Shown here: piece by piece, positions 15,932 to 24,650 of the stretch
How the letters are laid out: each line of letters opens with the position of its first letter
Numbering within the stretch: the first letter of the stretch is position 1
Assembly (NCBI GenBank): GCA_032119595.1
Contig: JAUMBQ010000003.1
Location: 1-64,000, forward strand
Direction of reading: 5' to 3'
DNA length: 64,000 bases
Origin: JAGIBJ01 sp032119595
GTDB taxonomy: Bacteria; Actinomycetota; Thermoleophilia; Solirubrobacterales; Solirubrobacteraceae
Notes under the pieces: generated by a model
What the model was told of the DNA's origin: nothing
Seen by the model: the letters and a program-made list of their open reading frames with translations, nothing else
The model's database searches: none
Program-made: the position numbers and the translations under genes

Positions 15932-16621
15932 ATGTCCCATCCCATCTTTCGCATTGCTGCTGCCGCGCTTTCGGCGACGGCCGCCCTCGCGGTAGCCCCA
16001 GCACTCGCTCTCGCGACCGACAGCCCGCAGGCGCGGAGTTGGGACGGCCAGTCACAGTGCGTGCCGCTTCCGACGACCCAGCCATTTGCCAAGATCGACG
16101 GTGACGCAAACGACTACTCGCTCGCACCGGGCGGCGGGTTCGAGGTCGGTGACCAGTCGTGGACCCTCAGGAGCGGCGCGAAGTTCGTCGGCGGCAACGA
16201 GAGTCTCGCGCTCTCGACGGGCAAACGCTCGCTGTATCTCCCCCTTGCCGGATCAGCAACGTCGCCGAAGTTCTGCGTCGACGAGACCAATCCGCACTTC
16301 CGCTTCGCGTACAAGGTCGAGGGGCTCGCCGCGGGCTTCGTTGCCCGGGTCACCTATGAGCGGGAAGACGGCCTCAAATCCACGCAGCTCTTCTCATCGC
16401 AGGCACTGAAGATCATCCCGTCGAAGTGGCTCGCCTCGCCGGTCAGCCCGCTTGGCACGCTCCTTCCGCTCAACGGCGGCACGGCAACGGTCCAGGTTCA
16501 GCTCGTCGGCGCCAACGTAACGGGCACCAACAGTCTCGCTTCGTACCTCACGAACGGGTGGCTCTCGCTTCCCAGCGTGACCATCGACAGCGTCATGATC
16601 GATCCGTACCGCCGCAGCTAA
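15932..16621 (+). CDS. Secreted protein of unknown function
   Basis: A 229-residue exported protein with a signal peptide ending near ALALA (residues 1-28). The mature part is all-beta in character with two cysteines (QSQCVPLP and KFCVDE) that could pair. Pattern elements such as FEVGDQSWTLRSGAKFVGGNESLALSTG, SLYLPLAG and FRFAYKVEG resemble a jelly-roll or carbohydrate-binding fold. Similar stand-alone proteins occur in Solirubrobacterales. It is preceded by a well-formed promoter and leader shared with the IPT/TIG protein gene at 28200. Confidence 0.75.
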   Translation: MSHPIFRIAAAALSATAALAVAPALALATDSPQARSWDGQSQCVPLPTTQPFAKIDGDANDYSLAPGGGFEVGDQSWTLRSGAKFVGGNESLALSTGKRSLYLPLAGSATSPKFCVDETNPHFRFAYKVEGLAAGFVARVTYEREDGLKSTQLFSSQALKIIPSKWLASPVSPLGTLLPLNGGTATVQVQLVGANVTGTNSLASYLTNGWLSLPSVTIDSVMIDPYRRS

Positions 16622-16683
16622 CTCTCGACCGCGGGCTCTCATTCCCGTAATTGCCCGCGCCCTACGACGCGTCTTCGCAGGGC

Positions 16684-17250
16684 TTAACTGAGTTTGAGCG
16701 ACCGCAATACCGGGCCGCAGATCGTCTCGGTGTAGGCCGCGGCATCGCCGAGCGGGCCGATGCAGTCGACGACGGTCTCGGAAGCGTTCGCGTACACGTG
16801 CAATGACCGAATGGCCCGGCTCGCCCCCGCGACCTTCCCCACGCCGGCAACTTCGACGCCGGGCTCGGGCAGGCGGCGCAGAATCGCCGAGGTGAAGTCG
16901 AACCCGGGGTCGCGCGCAGTGATGGCTTTGCGGAGGCTAAAGCGCGTGTTGCGGAGATCGCGCTTGGTGGTGGGGAGCGGTTCGGCGCGCGGGTAGCGCC
17001 AGACCGTGATCGATCCTTGCCCTGAGGTGGCACGGACGAGTTCAGGGCCTCCGGCTGGCCCGGGCGTGATCGTCCACGACGCCGGCATGTCGATCGAGCC
17101 GCCAGACGCGAATGCGTACGGCTCGCCGCTCGGGTCGAGCGCGGGCCGACCGACGCTGGGTTCCGGCGTCGGGCCGTCGCCACAGGCCGCTAGGGCCGTG
17201 GAGACGAGCAGTGCGGAGGTGAGCAGGACGCGGCGCACGGCCGGAATCAT
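16684..17250 (-). CDS. Putative lipoprotein
   Basis: A 188-residue protein whose N-terminus is a lipoprotein signal: hydrophobic core, then lipobox STALAAC with Cys22 as the lipidated residue, then a Pro/Asp-rich tether. The rest has strands and helices compatible with a PsbP/LpqN-like fold (SIDMPASWTITPG, GQGSITVWRYP), but this is only a resemblance. Its ATG overlaps the xerD stop by four bases, so it is translationally coupled to the recombinase gene, an unusual partner. Confidence 0.8.
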   Translation of the reverse strand: MIPAVRRVLLTSALLVSTALAACGDGPTPEPSVGRPALDPSGEPYAFASGGSIDMPASWTITPGPAGGPELVRATSGQGSITVWRYPRAEPLPTTKRDLRNTRFSLRKAITARDPGFDFTSAILRRLPEPGVEVAGVGKVAGASRAIRSLHVYANASETVVDCIGPLGDAAAYTETICGPVLRSLKLS

Positions 17251-18188
17251 CGCAGGACGCGCGGCGCCGGGTCGACCCTCGCGCGGGGGTGCGCGCCGAG
17301 GTAGGCCTCGCGGAGGTGGTCGGCTGACACGTGCGTGTAGATCTGCGTGGTTGCGACGCTGGCGTGGCCGAGCATCTCTTGGAGGACGCGCAGGTCGCAG
17401 CCGCCCGCGAGGAGGTGCGTCGCGAAGGTGTGGCGGAGGGTGTGCGGCCCGACCTCGTGGGCGAGGCCGGCGCGCTGCCCGGCGGCTTGGACGACCGCGT
17501 GGACCGATTGGCGGCTCATGCGGCCTCCTCGGTGGTTGAGGATCAGGTGCGATTCGGCACGATCTCGCATAAGCGCAGGGCGGCCATCGAGCAGCCAGGC
17601 ACGGATCGCGCTGAGCGCGGCTGCGCCGAACGGCACGAGCCGTTCCTTGTCGCCCTTGCCGCGCACGAGGAGGAGGCGCTCTTCGAGGTCGAGGTTCCGG
17701 AGTTCCAGGTCGACGAGCTCGGAGACGCGAAGTCCGCTGGCGTAGAGCAGCTCGAGCATCACGCGGTCCCGCAGCGCGAGTGGCGTGTCGCCTTGGACGC
17801 TGCCGAGCAGGGCGGAGACTTCGTCGCGGGTGAGGGCTTCGGGGGCGGCCCGGCGTTCGCGCGGCGGTTTGAGGTCGACGGTGGGGTCGCGCGTCAGGTG
17901 GCCTTCGGCGACGAGGAATCCGTAGAGCTGCCGGATGGACGCCGTGTGGCGCCGGAGCGTCGCGACGCTCTTGCCGTCGTCGGCGAGGGAGGCTAGGTAG
18001 GCGGCGAGATCGGTGTGGGTCGCTTCGAGCGGGACGACTCCCCGCTCGATGAGTTCGCCGCCGAGCCGGGTCAGGTCGGCGCGGTAGGCGGCAACGGTGT
18101 TGCGCGACCGGCCTCGTTCGACGGTCATCCAGGCCAGGAGGTCTTCGACGGCCGCGGCGTATGCGAGCCCCGCCTGGGCGACGTTCAT
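17247..18188 (-). CDS. xerD: Tyrosine recombinase XerD
   Basis: Resolves chromosome dimers at dif with XerC. The 313-residue protein has an N-terminal SAM-like core-binding domain (~10-100) and a complete catalytic set: Arg154 (ASGLRVSEL), Lys178 (RGKGDKERLVPFG), His249 and Arg252 (HTLRHTFATHLL), His275 (LGHAS) and Tyr284 (TQIYTHV). Full length and chromosomal context (pyrG, recN) favour the housekeeping XerD over a mobile integrase. Its ATG overlaps the stop of the preceding 73-codon gene. Confidence 0.93.
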   Translation of the reverse strand: MNVAQAGLAYAAAVEDLLAWMTVERGRSRNTVAAYRADLTRLGGELIERGVVPLEATHTDLAAYLASLADDGKSVATLRRHTASIRQLYGFLVAEGHLTRDPTVDLKPPRERRAAPEALTRDEVSALLGSVQGDTPLALRDRVMLELLYASGLRVSELVDLELRNLDLEERLLLVRGKGDKERLVPFGAAALSAIRAWLLDGRPALMRDRAESHLILNHRGGRMSRQSVHAVVQAAGQRAGLAHEVGPHTLRHTFATHLLAGGCDLRVLQEMLGHASVATTQIYTHVSADHLREAYLGAHPRARVDPAPRVLR

Positions 18189-18406
18189 CGCCGCTGGATC
18201 GTGAGGTGCAGGTCGGTGTCGTCGAGCGCGAGTGCGGCGGCTTGGACGAGGAGCGCGACGGCGGCGGCGCCGTCGGCGCTTTGCGCGGTCGCGGCGGGCT
18301 CGCCGAGCATGGCCTCCGGGTCGCGCGTCGCGGAGCCGGACGCGCAGAGTTTGGCGATGCCTCGCTCTGCGGCCGGCCCTTTCGGCTCGATCCGGATCGT
18401 CAGCAC
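18185..18406 (-). CDS. Small conserved-looking protein between pyrG and xerD
   Basis: A 73-residue reading frame starts with GTG at 18406, 10 nt after the pyrG stop, and ends in an ATGA overlap with xerD. It opens with the strand-like VLTIRIEPKG, has an Ala-rich helical middle (QSADGAAAVALLVQAAALAL) and ends DDTDLHLTIQRR. The tight junctions on both sides, rather than homology, are the evidence that it is translated. No function is assigned. A much longer frame through the same bases starts inside pyrG and is not credible. Confidence 0.6.
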   Translation of the reverse strand: MLTIRIEPKGPAAERGIAKLCASGSATRDPEAMLGEPAATAQSADGAAAVALLVQAAALALDDTDLHLTIQRR

Positions 18407-18416
18407 GGACGTGCTG

Positions 18417-20087
18417 CTAGGCCGACTGCTCGCTCGGCACGAGTGCTGACACGGTTGCCGTGCCGCCGTGACCGAGGGCCGCGGTGATGAACCCGTCGAA
18501 CAGCGGCGACGGGCGCTCCGGACGCGTCTTGAATTCGGGGTGGTACTGCGCGGCGACGTAGAACGGGTGATCGGGAAGTTCGATCGCTTCAACCAGGCGC
18601 TCGTCGGGCGACGTGCCGCCGACGATCATGCCGGCCGCTTCGAGCCGCTTACGCAGGTAGAGGTTGACCTCGTAGCGGTGGCGGTGGCGCTCGTACGCGA
18701 TCGATTCGCCGTAGAGCTCGCGGATCCGCGTGCCCTCGTGGAGCTTCACCGGATCGGCCCCCAGGCGCATGGTGCCGCCGAGGTCGGCAACTTCTTTTTG
18801 CTCCGGCAGCAGGTCGATCACGGGGAACGGCGTCTCGGGGTCGAACTCCGTGGAGTTCGCGCCTTCCATACCGGCGACGTTGCGTGCGAACTCCGCGACC
18901 GCAATTTGCATGCCGAGGCAGATACCGAGGTACGGCACCCGCTCCTCGCGAGCGAACTGGGCGGCGTAGATCTTGCCTTCCACCCCGCGGCCGCCGAAGC
19001 CGCCCGGGATGAGGATGCCGTCGGCGTCCGACAGGCGATCGGCTGCGTCTTGGAGGCTGTTGATCGATTCCGAATCGACCCAGTCGATCTCAACGCGAGC
19101 GCCGTGCTTCCAGCCGGCGTGGCGCAGCGATTCAGCGACCGAGAGGTACGCGTCCTCAAGCTGGATGTACTTGCCGACAAGCGCAATCTTGACGACGTCG
19201 GTCGCGCCGTCGATCCGGGAGATCAGCTGCTTCCAGCTCTCCAGGTCGGCCGGCGGGGCCTCGAGTCCGAAGTGCTCGAGGATCACGTCGTCGACGTGCT
19301 GACGGTGGTAGTGGAGCGGCACCTTGTAGATCGAGTCCACGTCGAGCGCGGTGATCACGCTCTCCACGGGAACGGAGGCAAACAGCGCGATCTTCTTCGC
19401 GATGCCGTCCGGCAGGTCGGTCGCGGCGCGCAGGAGGAGCATGTCGGGCGCGATACCGATGCGCCGCAGCTCGTTGACGGAGTGCTGCGTCGGCTTGGTC
19501 TTCAGCTCACCGGCGTGGCCGATGTACGGCACGAGCGTGAGGTGCAGGAACATGCAGTTCCGCCGGCCGACCTCGACCGGGAACTGGCGAATGGCCTCCA
19601 GGAACGGCAGCGACTCGATATCGCCTACGGTGCCACCGATCTCGGTGATCACGACATCGACGTCCGTCGTCTCGCCGATCAGACGGATGCGGTTCTTGAT
19701 CTCGTCGGTGATGTGCGGGACGACCTGCACGGTGCCGCCGAGGTAGTCGCCGCGGCGTTCACGGCGGATCACCGAGTTATAGATGCCGCCGGCGGTGACG
19801 TTCGAGGCGCGCGACGTGTTGGCGCCGGTGAACCGCTCGTAGTGGCCGAGGTCGAGGTCCGTTTCGGCTCCGTCTTCGGTGACGAAGACCTCGCCGTGCT
19901 GGTACGGCGACATCGTGCCCGGGTCGACGTTGATGTACGGGTCGAACTTCTGGATCGCGACGGTGATGCCGCGGCTCACCAACAGTCGCCCGATCGAGGC
20001 GGCGGCGATGCCCTTCCCGAGGGACGACACGACACCTCCTGTCACGAAGATGTAGCGAGTGTCGGGGCGGGAGTTTTGCGACGGCAC
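18417..20087 (-). CDS. pyrG: CTP synthase
   Basis: Converts UTP to CTP using glutamine or ammonia and ATP. The N-terminal synthetase domain starts RYIFVTGGVVSSLGKGI with P-loop-like ATP site and includes YINVDPGTMSPYQHGEVFVTEDG. The C-terminal class I amidotransferase domain has GGFGGRG, the nucleophile in GICLGMQ and the His/Glu pair in QYHPEF. GTG at 20087 is preferred because AGGA lies 9 nt upstream; a TTG three codons earlier has no usable spacing. The 556-residue length is normal. It follows recN with only 16 nt between. Confidence 0.97.
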   Translation of the reverse strand: MPSQNSRPDTRYIFVTGGVVSSLGKGIAAASIGRLLVSRGITVAIQKFDPYINVDPGTMSPYQHGEVFVTEDGAETDLDLGHYERFTGANTSRASNVTAGGIYNSVIRRERRGDYLGGTVQVVPHITDEIKNRIRLIGETTDVDVVITEIGGTVGDIESLPFLEAIRQFPVEVGRRNCMFLHLTLVPYIGHAGELKTKPTQHSVNELRRIGIAPDMLLLRAATDLPDGIAKKIALFASVPVESVITALDVDSIYKVPLHYHRQHVDDVILEHFGLEAPPADLESWKQLISRIDGATDVVKIALVGKYIQLEDAYLSVAESLRHAGWKHGARVEIDWVDSESINSLQDAADRLSDADGILIPGGFGGRGVEGKIYAAQFAREERVPYLGICLGMQIAVAEFARNVAGMEGANSTEFDPETPFPVIDLLPEQKEVADLGGTMRLGADPVKLHEGTRIRELYGESIAYERHRHRYEVNLYLRKRLEAAGMIVGGTSPDERLVEAIELPDHPFYVAAQYHPEFKTRPERPSPLFDGFITAALGHGGTATVSALVPSEQSA

Positions 20088-20103
20088 GGAAGTCAATCCT
20101 AGA

Positions 20104-21798
20104 TCACGATCCGGCAGGTGACCCGGCCGGGGTACGGATGGCGCCAGCACGCAGGCCTTCTGCATGTTGGAGCGCGGCGGCATCGTCGTCTTCGGCGCCG
20201 AGCATGCGCACCAGCTCGGCCGTGACGGCGTCCCCCGAGAGGGGTCGAATGGTCGTCCGGGTGTCGGTCTTGCCGACCTCCTTGACGATCGTGGAGTGGT
20301 GATCGGCGAGCGCGGCGACCTGCGGCAAGTGGGTGATGCAGAGCACCTGCCGGCCACTGGCGAGATGCTGCAACTCGGTGCCGAGCGCCGCGGCCGTGCG
20401 CCCACCGATGCCAGCGTCGATCTCGTCAAGGACGTACGTGGTGTCCGCTCCACCACCGGCCGCACCGACGAGCGCCAGCAACACACGCGACAGCTCGCCT
20501 CCGGAAGCGACCTCGCGCAGCGGCGCCGCGGGCGCACCAGGATTGGCCTGGAGCACGAACTCGACCGCGTCGGCGCCGGTCGGGCCCGGCGCCGCCGGGT
20601 TGACCGCGATCTCGAAGTCGGCCGCTTCCATCGCCAGCCGGGCCAGGCGCTCACGCACGCCGGCCGCCAGCGACTTCGACGCGGCTTTGCGTGCCTTGGT
20701 GAGCGCCGCAGCAGCCTTGTCTCGCGCGGCTTCAGCGTCCGTCAGCTCGGCCGTGAGCCGATCTCGGGCCGCGTCGACATCGCCGAGTTCCTCGAGCACC
20801 GCGCGGCACGCCTCGGCGTGCGCGAGGACCGCGTCGGTCGTCCCGCCGTATTTGCGAAGCGCGCGGTCGAGCTCAGACAACCGGACTTCAACGGCCTCGA
20901 GCCCACCGGGTTCCGCCTCGAGGTCCGCGAGGTAACTGCGGAGTTCCATGCCGAGATCGGCCAGTTCGATGGTCGCCGAGCGGTAGCGCTCAATCAGCGG
21001 GTCGAGCGCGTCGTCCACGCGCTCCGCCGCTTCGAGTTCAGCCAGTGCCGCCGCCGACAGCGAGCCGATCCCTCGAGACTCCATCTCGTCGGAGTCGATC
21101 GACTCCGCTCCTGCGGCGGCCGCGCTGCGCAGCCGTTCGAGGTGCCTGAGGCGCTCGCGCTGCCCGGTGAGTTCTTCGGCCTCGCCAGGTTGTGGCGCGA
21201 TCCGCTCGATCTCTTCGAGTTCGTAGCGCGCCACGTCGAGCTGGCGCTCACGCTCAGCGGCGCGGTCGTCGAGTTCGGTGAGCCGAGCCTGTGCCTGACG
21301 CACCGCGTCATGCGCAGCTGCAGCCTTCGCCACCCGCCCGGCTTGATCGGGTCCCGCCGCCGCGTCGACCAATTCCAGCTGCGCCTTGGGCTCAACCAGG
21401 CGCCGGTGCTCATGCTGCCCCGTGAACGCGATCAGCAGCTCGGCCGTCTCGCGAAGTTCGGTCGCCGTCGCGGTCCGCCCGGCGACGTACGCGCGGGTGC
21501 GCCCCTCGGCCGTGATGCGCCGTGCCAGCACGAGTTCCTCGGCGTCGCTCGGGATCCGGTCGCCAAGGAGCTCGCGGAGCGGGTCGGTGAGGTCGAACAC
21601 GCCTTCCACGTACGCCTCGCTTGCGCCGGTCCGCACCAGCGACTGCTTCGATCGACCGCCGAGCAGCAGGTCCAGCGCGCTCGCGAGCATGGTCTTGCCA
21701 GCACCGGTTTCGCCGGTGATCACATTGAGACCCGGCCCGAGCCGCAGTTCGGCGCGCTCGATGAGCACGAGGTTCTCGACACGCAGTTCGAGGAGCAC
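20104..21798 (-). CDS. recN: DNA repair protein RecN
   Basis: SMC-like ATPase of double-strand break repair, 564 residues. Walker A is GETGAGKT at 29-36. A long coiled-coil pair follows, rich in Glu/Arg/Ala heptads (~150-350). The C-terminal ABC signature LREVASGGELSRVLLAL and Walker B TYVLDEIDAGIGG are intact, followed by the D-loop and QVLCITHLPQVAA. GTG at 21798 was chosen because TACAAC lies 6 nt upstream and homologues start at this strand; the frame extends to a TTG at 21849. Confidence 0.95.
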   Translation of the reverse strand: MLLELRVENLVLIERAELRLGPGLNVITGETGAGKTMLASALDLLLGGRSKQSLVRTGASEAYVEGVFDLTDPLRELLGDRIPSDAEELVLARRITAEGRTRAYVAGRTATATELRETAELLIAFTGQHEHRRLVEPKAQLELVDAAAGPDQAGRVAKAAAAHDAVRQAQARLTELDDRAAERERQLDVARYELEEIERIAPQPGEAEELTGQRERLRHLERLRSAAAAGAESIDSDEMESRGIGSLSAAALAELEAAERVDDALDPLIERYRSATIELADLGMELRSYLADLEAEPGGLEAVEVRLSELDRALRKYGGTTDAVLAHAEACRAVLEELGDVDAARDRLTAELTDAEAARDKAAAALTKARKAASKSLAAGVRERLARLAMEAADFEIAVNPAAPGPTGADAVEFVLQANPGAPAAPLREVASGGELSRVLLALVGAAGGGADTTYVLDEIDAGIGGRTAAALGTELQHLASGRQVLCITHLPQVAALADHHSTIVKEVGKTDTRTTIRPLSGDAVTAELVRMLGAEDDDAAALQHAEGLRAGAIRTPAGSPAGS

Positions 21799-21804
21799 AC
21801 CAAG

Positions 21805-21810
21805 GTTGTA
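21805..21810 (-). promoter_or_regulatory. -10 element of recN
   Basis: TACAAC on the minus strand, 6 nt before the GTG start; consistent with a leaderless mRNA. Confidence 0.45.
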
Positions 21811-22031
21811 GCGCAGCCATCGGACGAACGCATGTTCGATTCGTTCCAAAAGTGCGCAGAGAGCGCGTCAGGAGTCGAGATTTAGTAAGCCGGGATACGA
21901 CGTATGGCGCGAATGACCCCGCTCGGCTCGCCTCGATACCGCTGCAGCAAACCGCGATTCACCGGGTCGAGGTAGCCCTCGGCCGATGCGCCAGCAACGA
22001 CCGTGAAGGGTTCGCGAGACTCGACGTGATG

Positions 22032-22661
22032 TCAGGCGGAGCGTTGCCAGTGCAGCGGCCATGTCCCGCTGTCTTCTCTTGAGAACACCACCGCTTCGCC
22101 GTACTCGGGATGCGGTGGGACCGCGCGAGGTTCGATGTTGTCGTCCCAGACGATGCGATGGAGGTAGTCCTGTCCGTGGAGGGTCCTGATGCCGAACTTG
22201 CCGCCGCGGACGTCGACCGTCATCTCATCGAGCCAGTCGGAAAGACTCAGGTACTCCAGCGCAAACTCAGTCCCCACCAAGTCGTATCCGAAAAGCGCGC
22301 CGCCGGGCCCGTGACGCGGGTCGTCCAGCTCCATGGCAACGACGAGTTGGCTTGAATACGCAATGGGAAACAATGCTGCCGGGCTGATGAGAGGTTGGTC
22401 GCCTCGCGATGTCTCCCAGTCCTCGAACGCACCGGGCATGTCGTGGAGCGACGGCCACGACAGGTCGTCCAAGGTTTGGATTCCGCCGGCGTAAACGTCC
22501 ACGGTTTCCCAGAATCGTCGGAGTTCCGCCGGCACCGTGAGCGGGGCGATCGCCGCGTCGATCTCAGCGAGGAGCGTCAGGTCCTTCGGCGGCTGCAGTG
22601 GCCCGAAGCCGATGTCGTTCAGCGCGCTTGAGAGCGCCGCAATCGAGTCATCTATCCGCAT
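22032..22661 (-). CDS. SMI1/KNR4 (SUKH)-like protein
   Basis: A 209-residue acidic protein. The order PAELRRFWETVDVYAGG, then ...SWPSLHDM, then PIAYSSQLVVAMELDD resembles the SUKH/SMI1-KNR4 fold, in which an N-terminal helix pair ending in a short-chain FW(E/R)..(N/D)G-like motif precedes a central sheet. In bacteria such proteins are often immunity partners of contact-dependent or secreted nuclease toxins. No toxin gene lies next to it here. Codon use looks slightly less G+C-rich than in recN and nadK, suggesting acquisition. TATAGC lies 7 nt before the ATG. Confidence 0.65.
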   Translation of the reverse strand: MRIDDSIAALSSALNDIGFGPLQPPKDLTLLAEIDAAIAPLTVPAELRRFWETVDVYAGGIQTLDDLSWPSLHDMPGAFEDWETSRGDQPLISPAALFPIAYSSQLVVAMELDDPRHGPGGALFGYDLVGTEFALEYLSLSDWLDEMTVDVRGGKFGIRTLHGQDYLHRIVWDDNIEPRAVPPHPEYGEAVVFSREDSGTWPLHWQRSA

Positions 22662-22716
22662 GCCCAGAGCTATAGCGCGCCGACGGCTCTGGCGGCGCCA
22701 GAGCGCGCCCGGCCCG

Positions 22717-23625
22717 TCAGCCCCTCAGGTGGCCGAACTTCTCCCGCAGGCGCGCGTAGAACGAGGAGTCGGGGAGCTGGGCGAGGATCGCGGCGCTGTG
22801 GCGGTAGCCGAGGACGGCCTGGCGGCCTGGCTCGACGAGGACGCCTTCTGCGGTGCGCCCGTCGATCGCGAGTTCGAGCGCGTCCTGGCCGCGGTTCTCG
22901 AGGATGAGCGCGTCGTTCGGCGACACCACGATCGAGCGGGCCGTGAGCGAATGCGGTGCGATGAACGACACGCCGTAACCCTCGACGCCCCAGGCGAGGA
23001 TCGGGCCGCCGTTGGCGAGGTTGTAGCCGGTGGAGCCCGCGGGGGTGCACGCCACGAGCCCGTCGCACCGCACAGCCCCGATGACGTGGTTCCCGACGCC
23101 ATAGCCAATCTCCGCCACACGAGCGCCCGGGCGGCGGTGTACGGCGACGTCGTTGATGCCGAAGAGATCATGGTCGACCCCTTCCACGTGCACCGTCACC
23201 GCCGGGACCTCCAGCCGATCGAACTCACCGTCGAGCGCGCCGGCAAAGGTCGCTGGCAGGTCGACGGGTTCGGCGGTCGCGAGGAACCCGACCTGCCCGA
23301 AGTTCACGGCGAACACGGGCACCTTGGTGCCGGTGAAGTACCGCAGCGCGCGCAGGATCGTGCCATCGCCGCCGAGCGTGATGCAGAGGCCGACCGACGG
23401 GTCGCCGACGGCGTTCTCGATGACCTTGACGCCCAGCCGGATCAACCGCTCCTGACCGGGCTCCGTCGAGTCGATGCAGAGTTCAGCGCCGCGCTCGGTG
23501 CACGCGCTCAGCAGCGCGCGGACGGGCGCCTCGACGCCATGGACGCCGTCGTGCGTCATGAGCAGGACCCGCTGAGGAGCAGTCGCCATCGCGTCAGTCT
23601 CGCTGGTGCCGGTGGCCGCGGTCAT
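22717..23625 (-). CDS. nadK: NAD kinase
   Basis: Phosphorylates NAD+ to NADP+. The 302-residue product contains the hallmark GGDGT (in LCITLGGDGTILRALRYF), FGQVGFLA, the FGINDVAVHR motif with NE/ND-type residues, and the glycine-rich CTPAGSTGYNLANGGP region. Start ATG at 23625 overlaps the tlyA stop (ATGA); MATAPQ 12 codons later is an alternative. The tlyA-nadK pair is typical of actinobacteria, and the recN gene lies 0.9 kb downstream, beyond the SUKH-like gene. Confidence 0.96.
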   Translation of the reverse strand: MTAATGTSETDAMATAPQRVLLMTHDGVHGVEAPVRALLSACTERGAELCIDSTEPGQERLIRLGVKVIENAVGDPSVGLCITLGGDGTILRALRYFTGTKVPVFAVNFGQVGFLATAEPVDLPATFAGALDGEFDRLEVPAVTVHVEGVDHDLFGINDVAVHRRPGARVAEIGYGVGNHVIGAVRCDGLVACTPAGSTGYNLANGGPILAWGVEGYGVSFIAPHSLTARSIVVSPNDALILENRGQDALELAIDGRTAEGVLVEPGRQAVLGYRHSAAILAQLPDSSFYARLREKFGHLRG

Positions 23626-24413
23626 GCGATGCCCGCTTCCAGTGCCTCGGTCAGCTCGGTCGACGAGCCTTCCCGGCCGGTTTCGGCAAAATGCACGAAC
23701 GTCTCGACGTTCCCCTTGGGCCCCGGGAGCCCGGCCGGCGCCACGCCGACGATCGCCCAGCCCAGGTCCGCGGCCGCCGCCACGACCGCGCGAACGGCGT
23801 CCTTGCGGGCTTCGGGGTCGCGGACGACGCCCTGCTTGCCGACCCGCTCCCGACCGACCTCGAACTGCGGCTTGACCATCAAGAGCGCGTCGAACACCGG
23901 CGCCGTGCACTGCGCGATCGCCGGCAACACCTTCGTGAGCGAGATGAACGACACGTCGGCGACGATCGCGTCGACCGGCTCCCCCACCTGCTCCGGCCGG
24001 AGTTCGCGCGCGTTCGTGCGCTCGACGACCGTGACCCGCGGGTCCTGACTAATGCTCCAAGCGACCTGCCCGTAGGCGACATCAACGCCGACCACGTGCG
24101 CCGCGCCGCGCTGGAGCAGGCAGTCGGTGAAGCCGCCAGTGGAGATGCCGACGTCAAGCCAACGGCGCCCCTCCACCTGGATTTCGAGGGAGTCGAGGAC
24201 CGACGCGAGTTTGTGCCCGCCGCGGGAGACGTACTCCTTGCCGCCACGCAGCGCGAGGTCAACGGCATCGTCGACGAGTTGTCCGGGCTTGGACGCGGGC
24301 TCGCGGCCGATCCCAAGCAGGACCTGTCCGGCCATCACGGCGGCCGAGGCGCGCGCACGCGACTCAAAGAGCCCTCGCTCGACGAGGAGGGCATCGATGC
24401 GGGTACGCGCCAT
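23622..24413 (-). CDS. tlyA: TlyA-type rRNA 2'-O-methyltransferase
   Basis: A 263-residue two-domain protein: an N-terminal S4 RNA-binding domain (ARTRIDALLVERGLFESRARASAAVMAGQV) and a C-terminal FtsJ-like methyltransferase. The SAM site is in RRWLDVGISTGGFTDCLL, with later VVERTNAREL and VSFISLTKVLP. In mycobacteria TlyA methylates 16S C1409 and 23S C1920 and confers capreomycin sensitivity. Whether this copy methylates both is inferred from length and the presence of the S4 domain. ATG at 24413 is supported by TAGGGT 8 nt upstream. Confidence 0.95.
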   Translation of the reverse strand: MARTRIDALLVERGLFESRARASAAVMAGQVLLGIGREPASKPGQLVDDAVDLALRGGKEYVSRGGHKLASVLDSLEIQVEGRRWLDVGISTGGFTDCLLQRGAAHVVGVDVAYGQVAWSISQDPRVTVVERTNARELRPEQVGEPVDAIVADVSFISLTKVLPAIAQCTAPVFDALLMVKPQFEVGRERVGKQGVVRDPEARKDAVRAVVAAAADLGWAIVGVAPAGLPGPKGNVETFVHFAETGREGSSTELTEALEAGIA

Positions 24414-24421
24414 CACGACGC

Positions 24422-24427
24422 ACCCTA
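24422..24427 (-). promoter_or_regulatory. -10 element of tlyA
   Basis: TAGGGT on the minus strand, 8 nt before the tlyA ATG (a GTG lies 5 nt away). No Shine-Dalgarno sequence is present. Confidence 0.4.
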
Positions 24428-24650
24428 CTGGCGTCATTTGACGGCACGACCTGCGCCACGGCGCGACACTGCCACGGACCGTCCTGTGCTGGCGCGCACA
24501 CGCTTTCGGCCGCCGTGTGAGCGGGCACACCGTCGGTTGGGGGACGTCGTGCATCGGTGTGCGGATGCTCACCGCCCAGCGGGGGACAAACGCCGTTGCT
24601 GTGCGCACCATCACCGCGATATGCAGCCAAGTTACGCTTATGTAATAGAC

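Noticed and set aside
17247..18188. Phage or transposon integrase
   Set aside because: Full-length XerD-type catalytic set, housekeeping neighbours and no attachment-site repeats or phage genes.
18407..18592. Upstream extension of the 73-codon gene
   Set aside because: The longer frame runs antiparallel through pyrG codons in another frame and has shadow-like composition.
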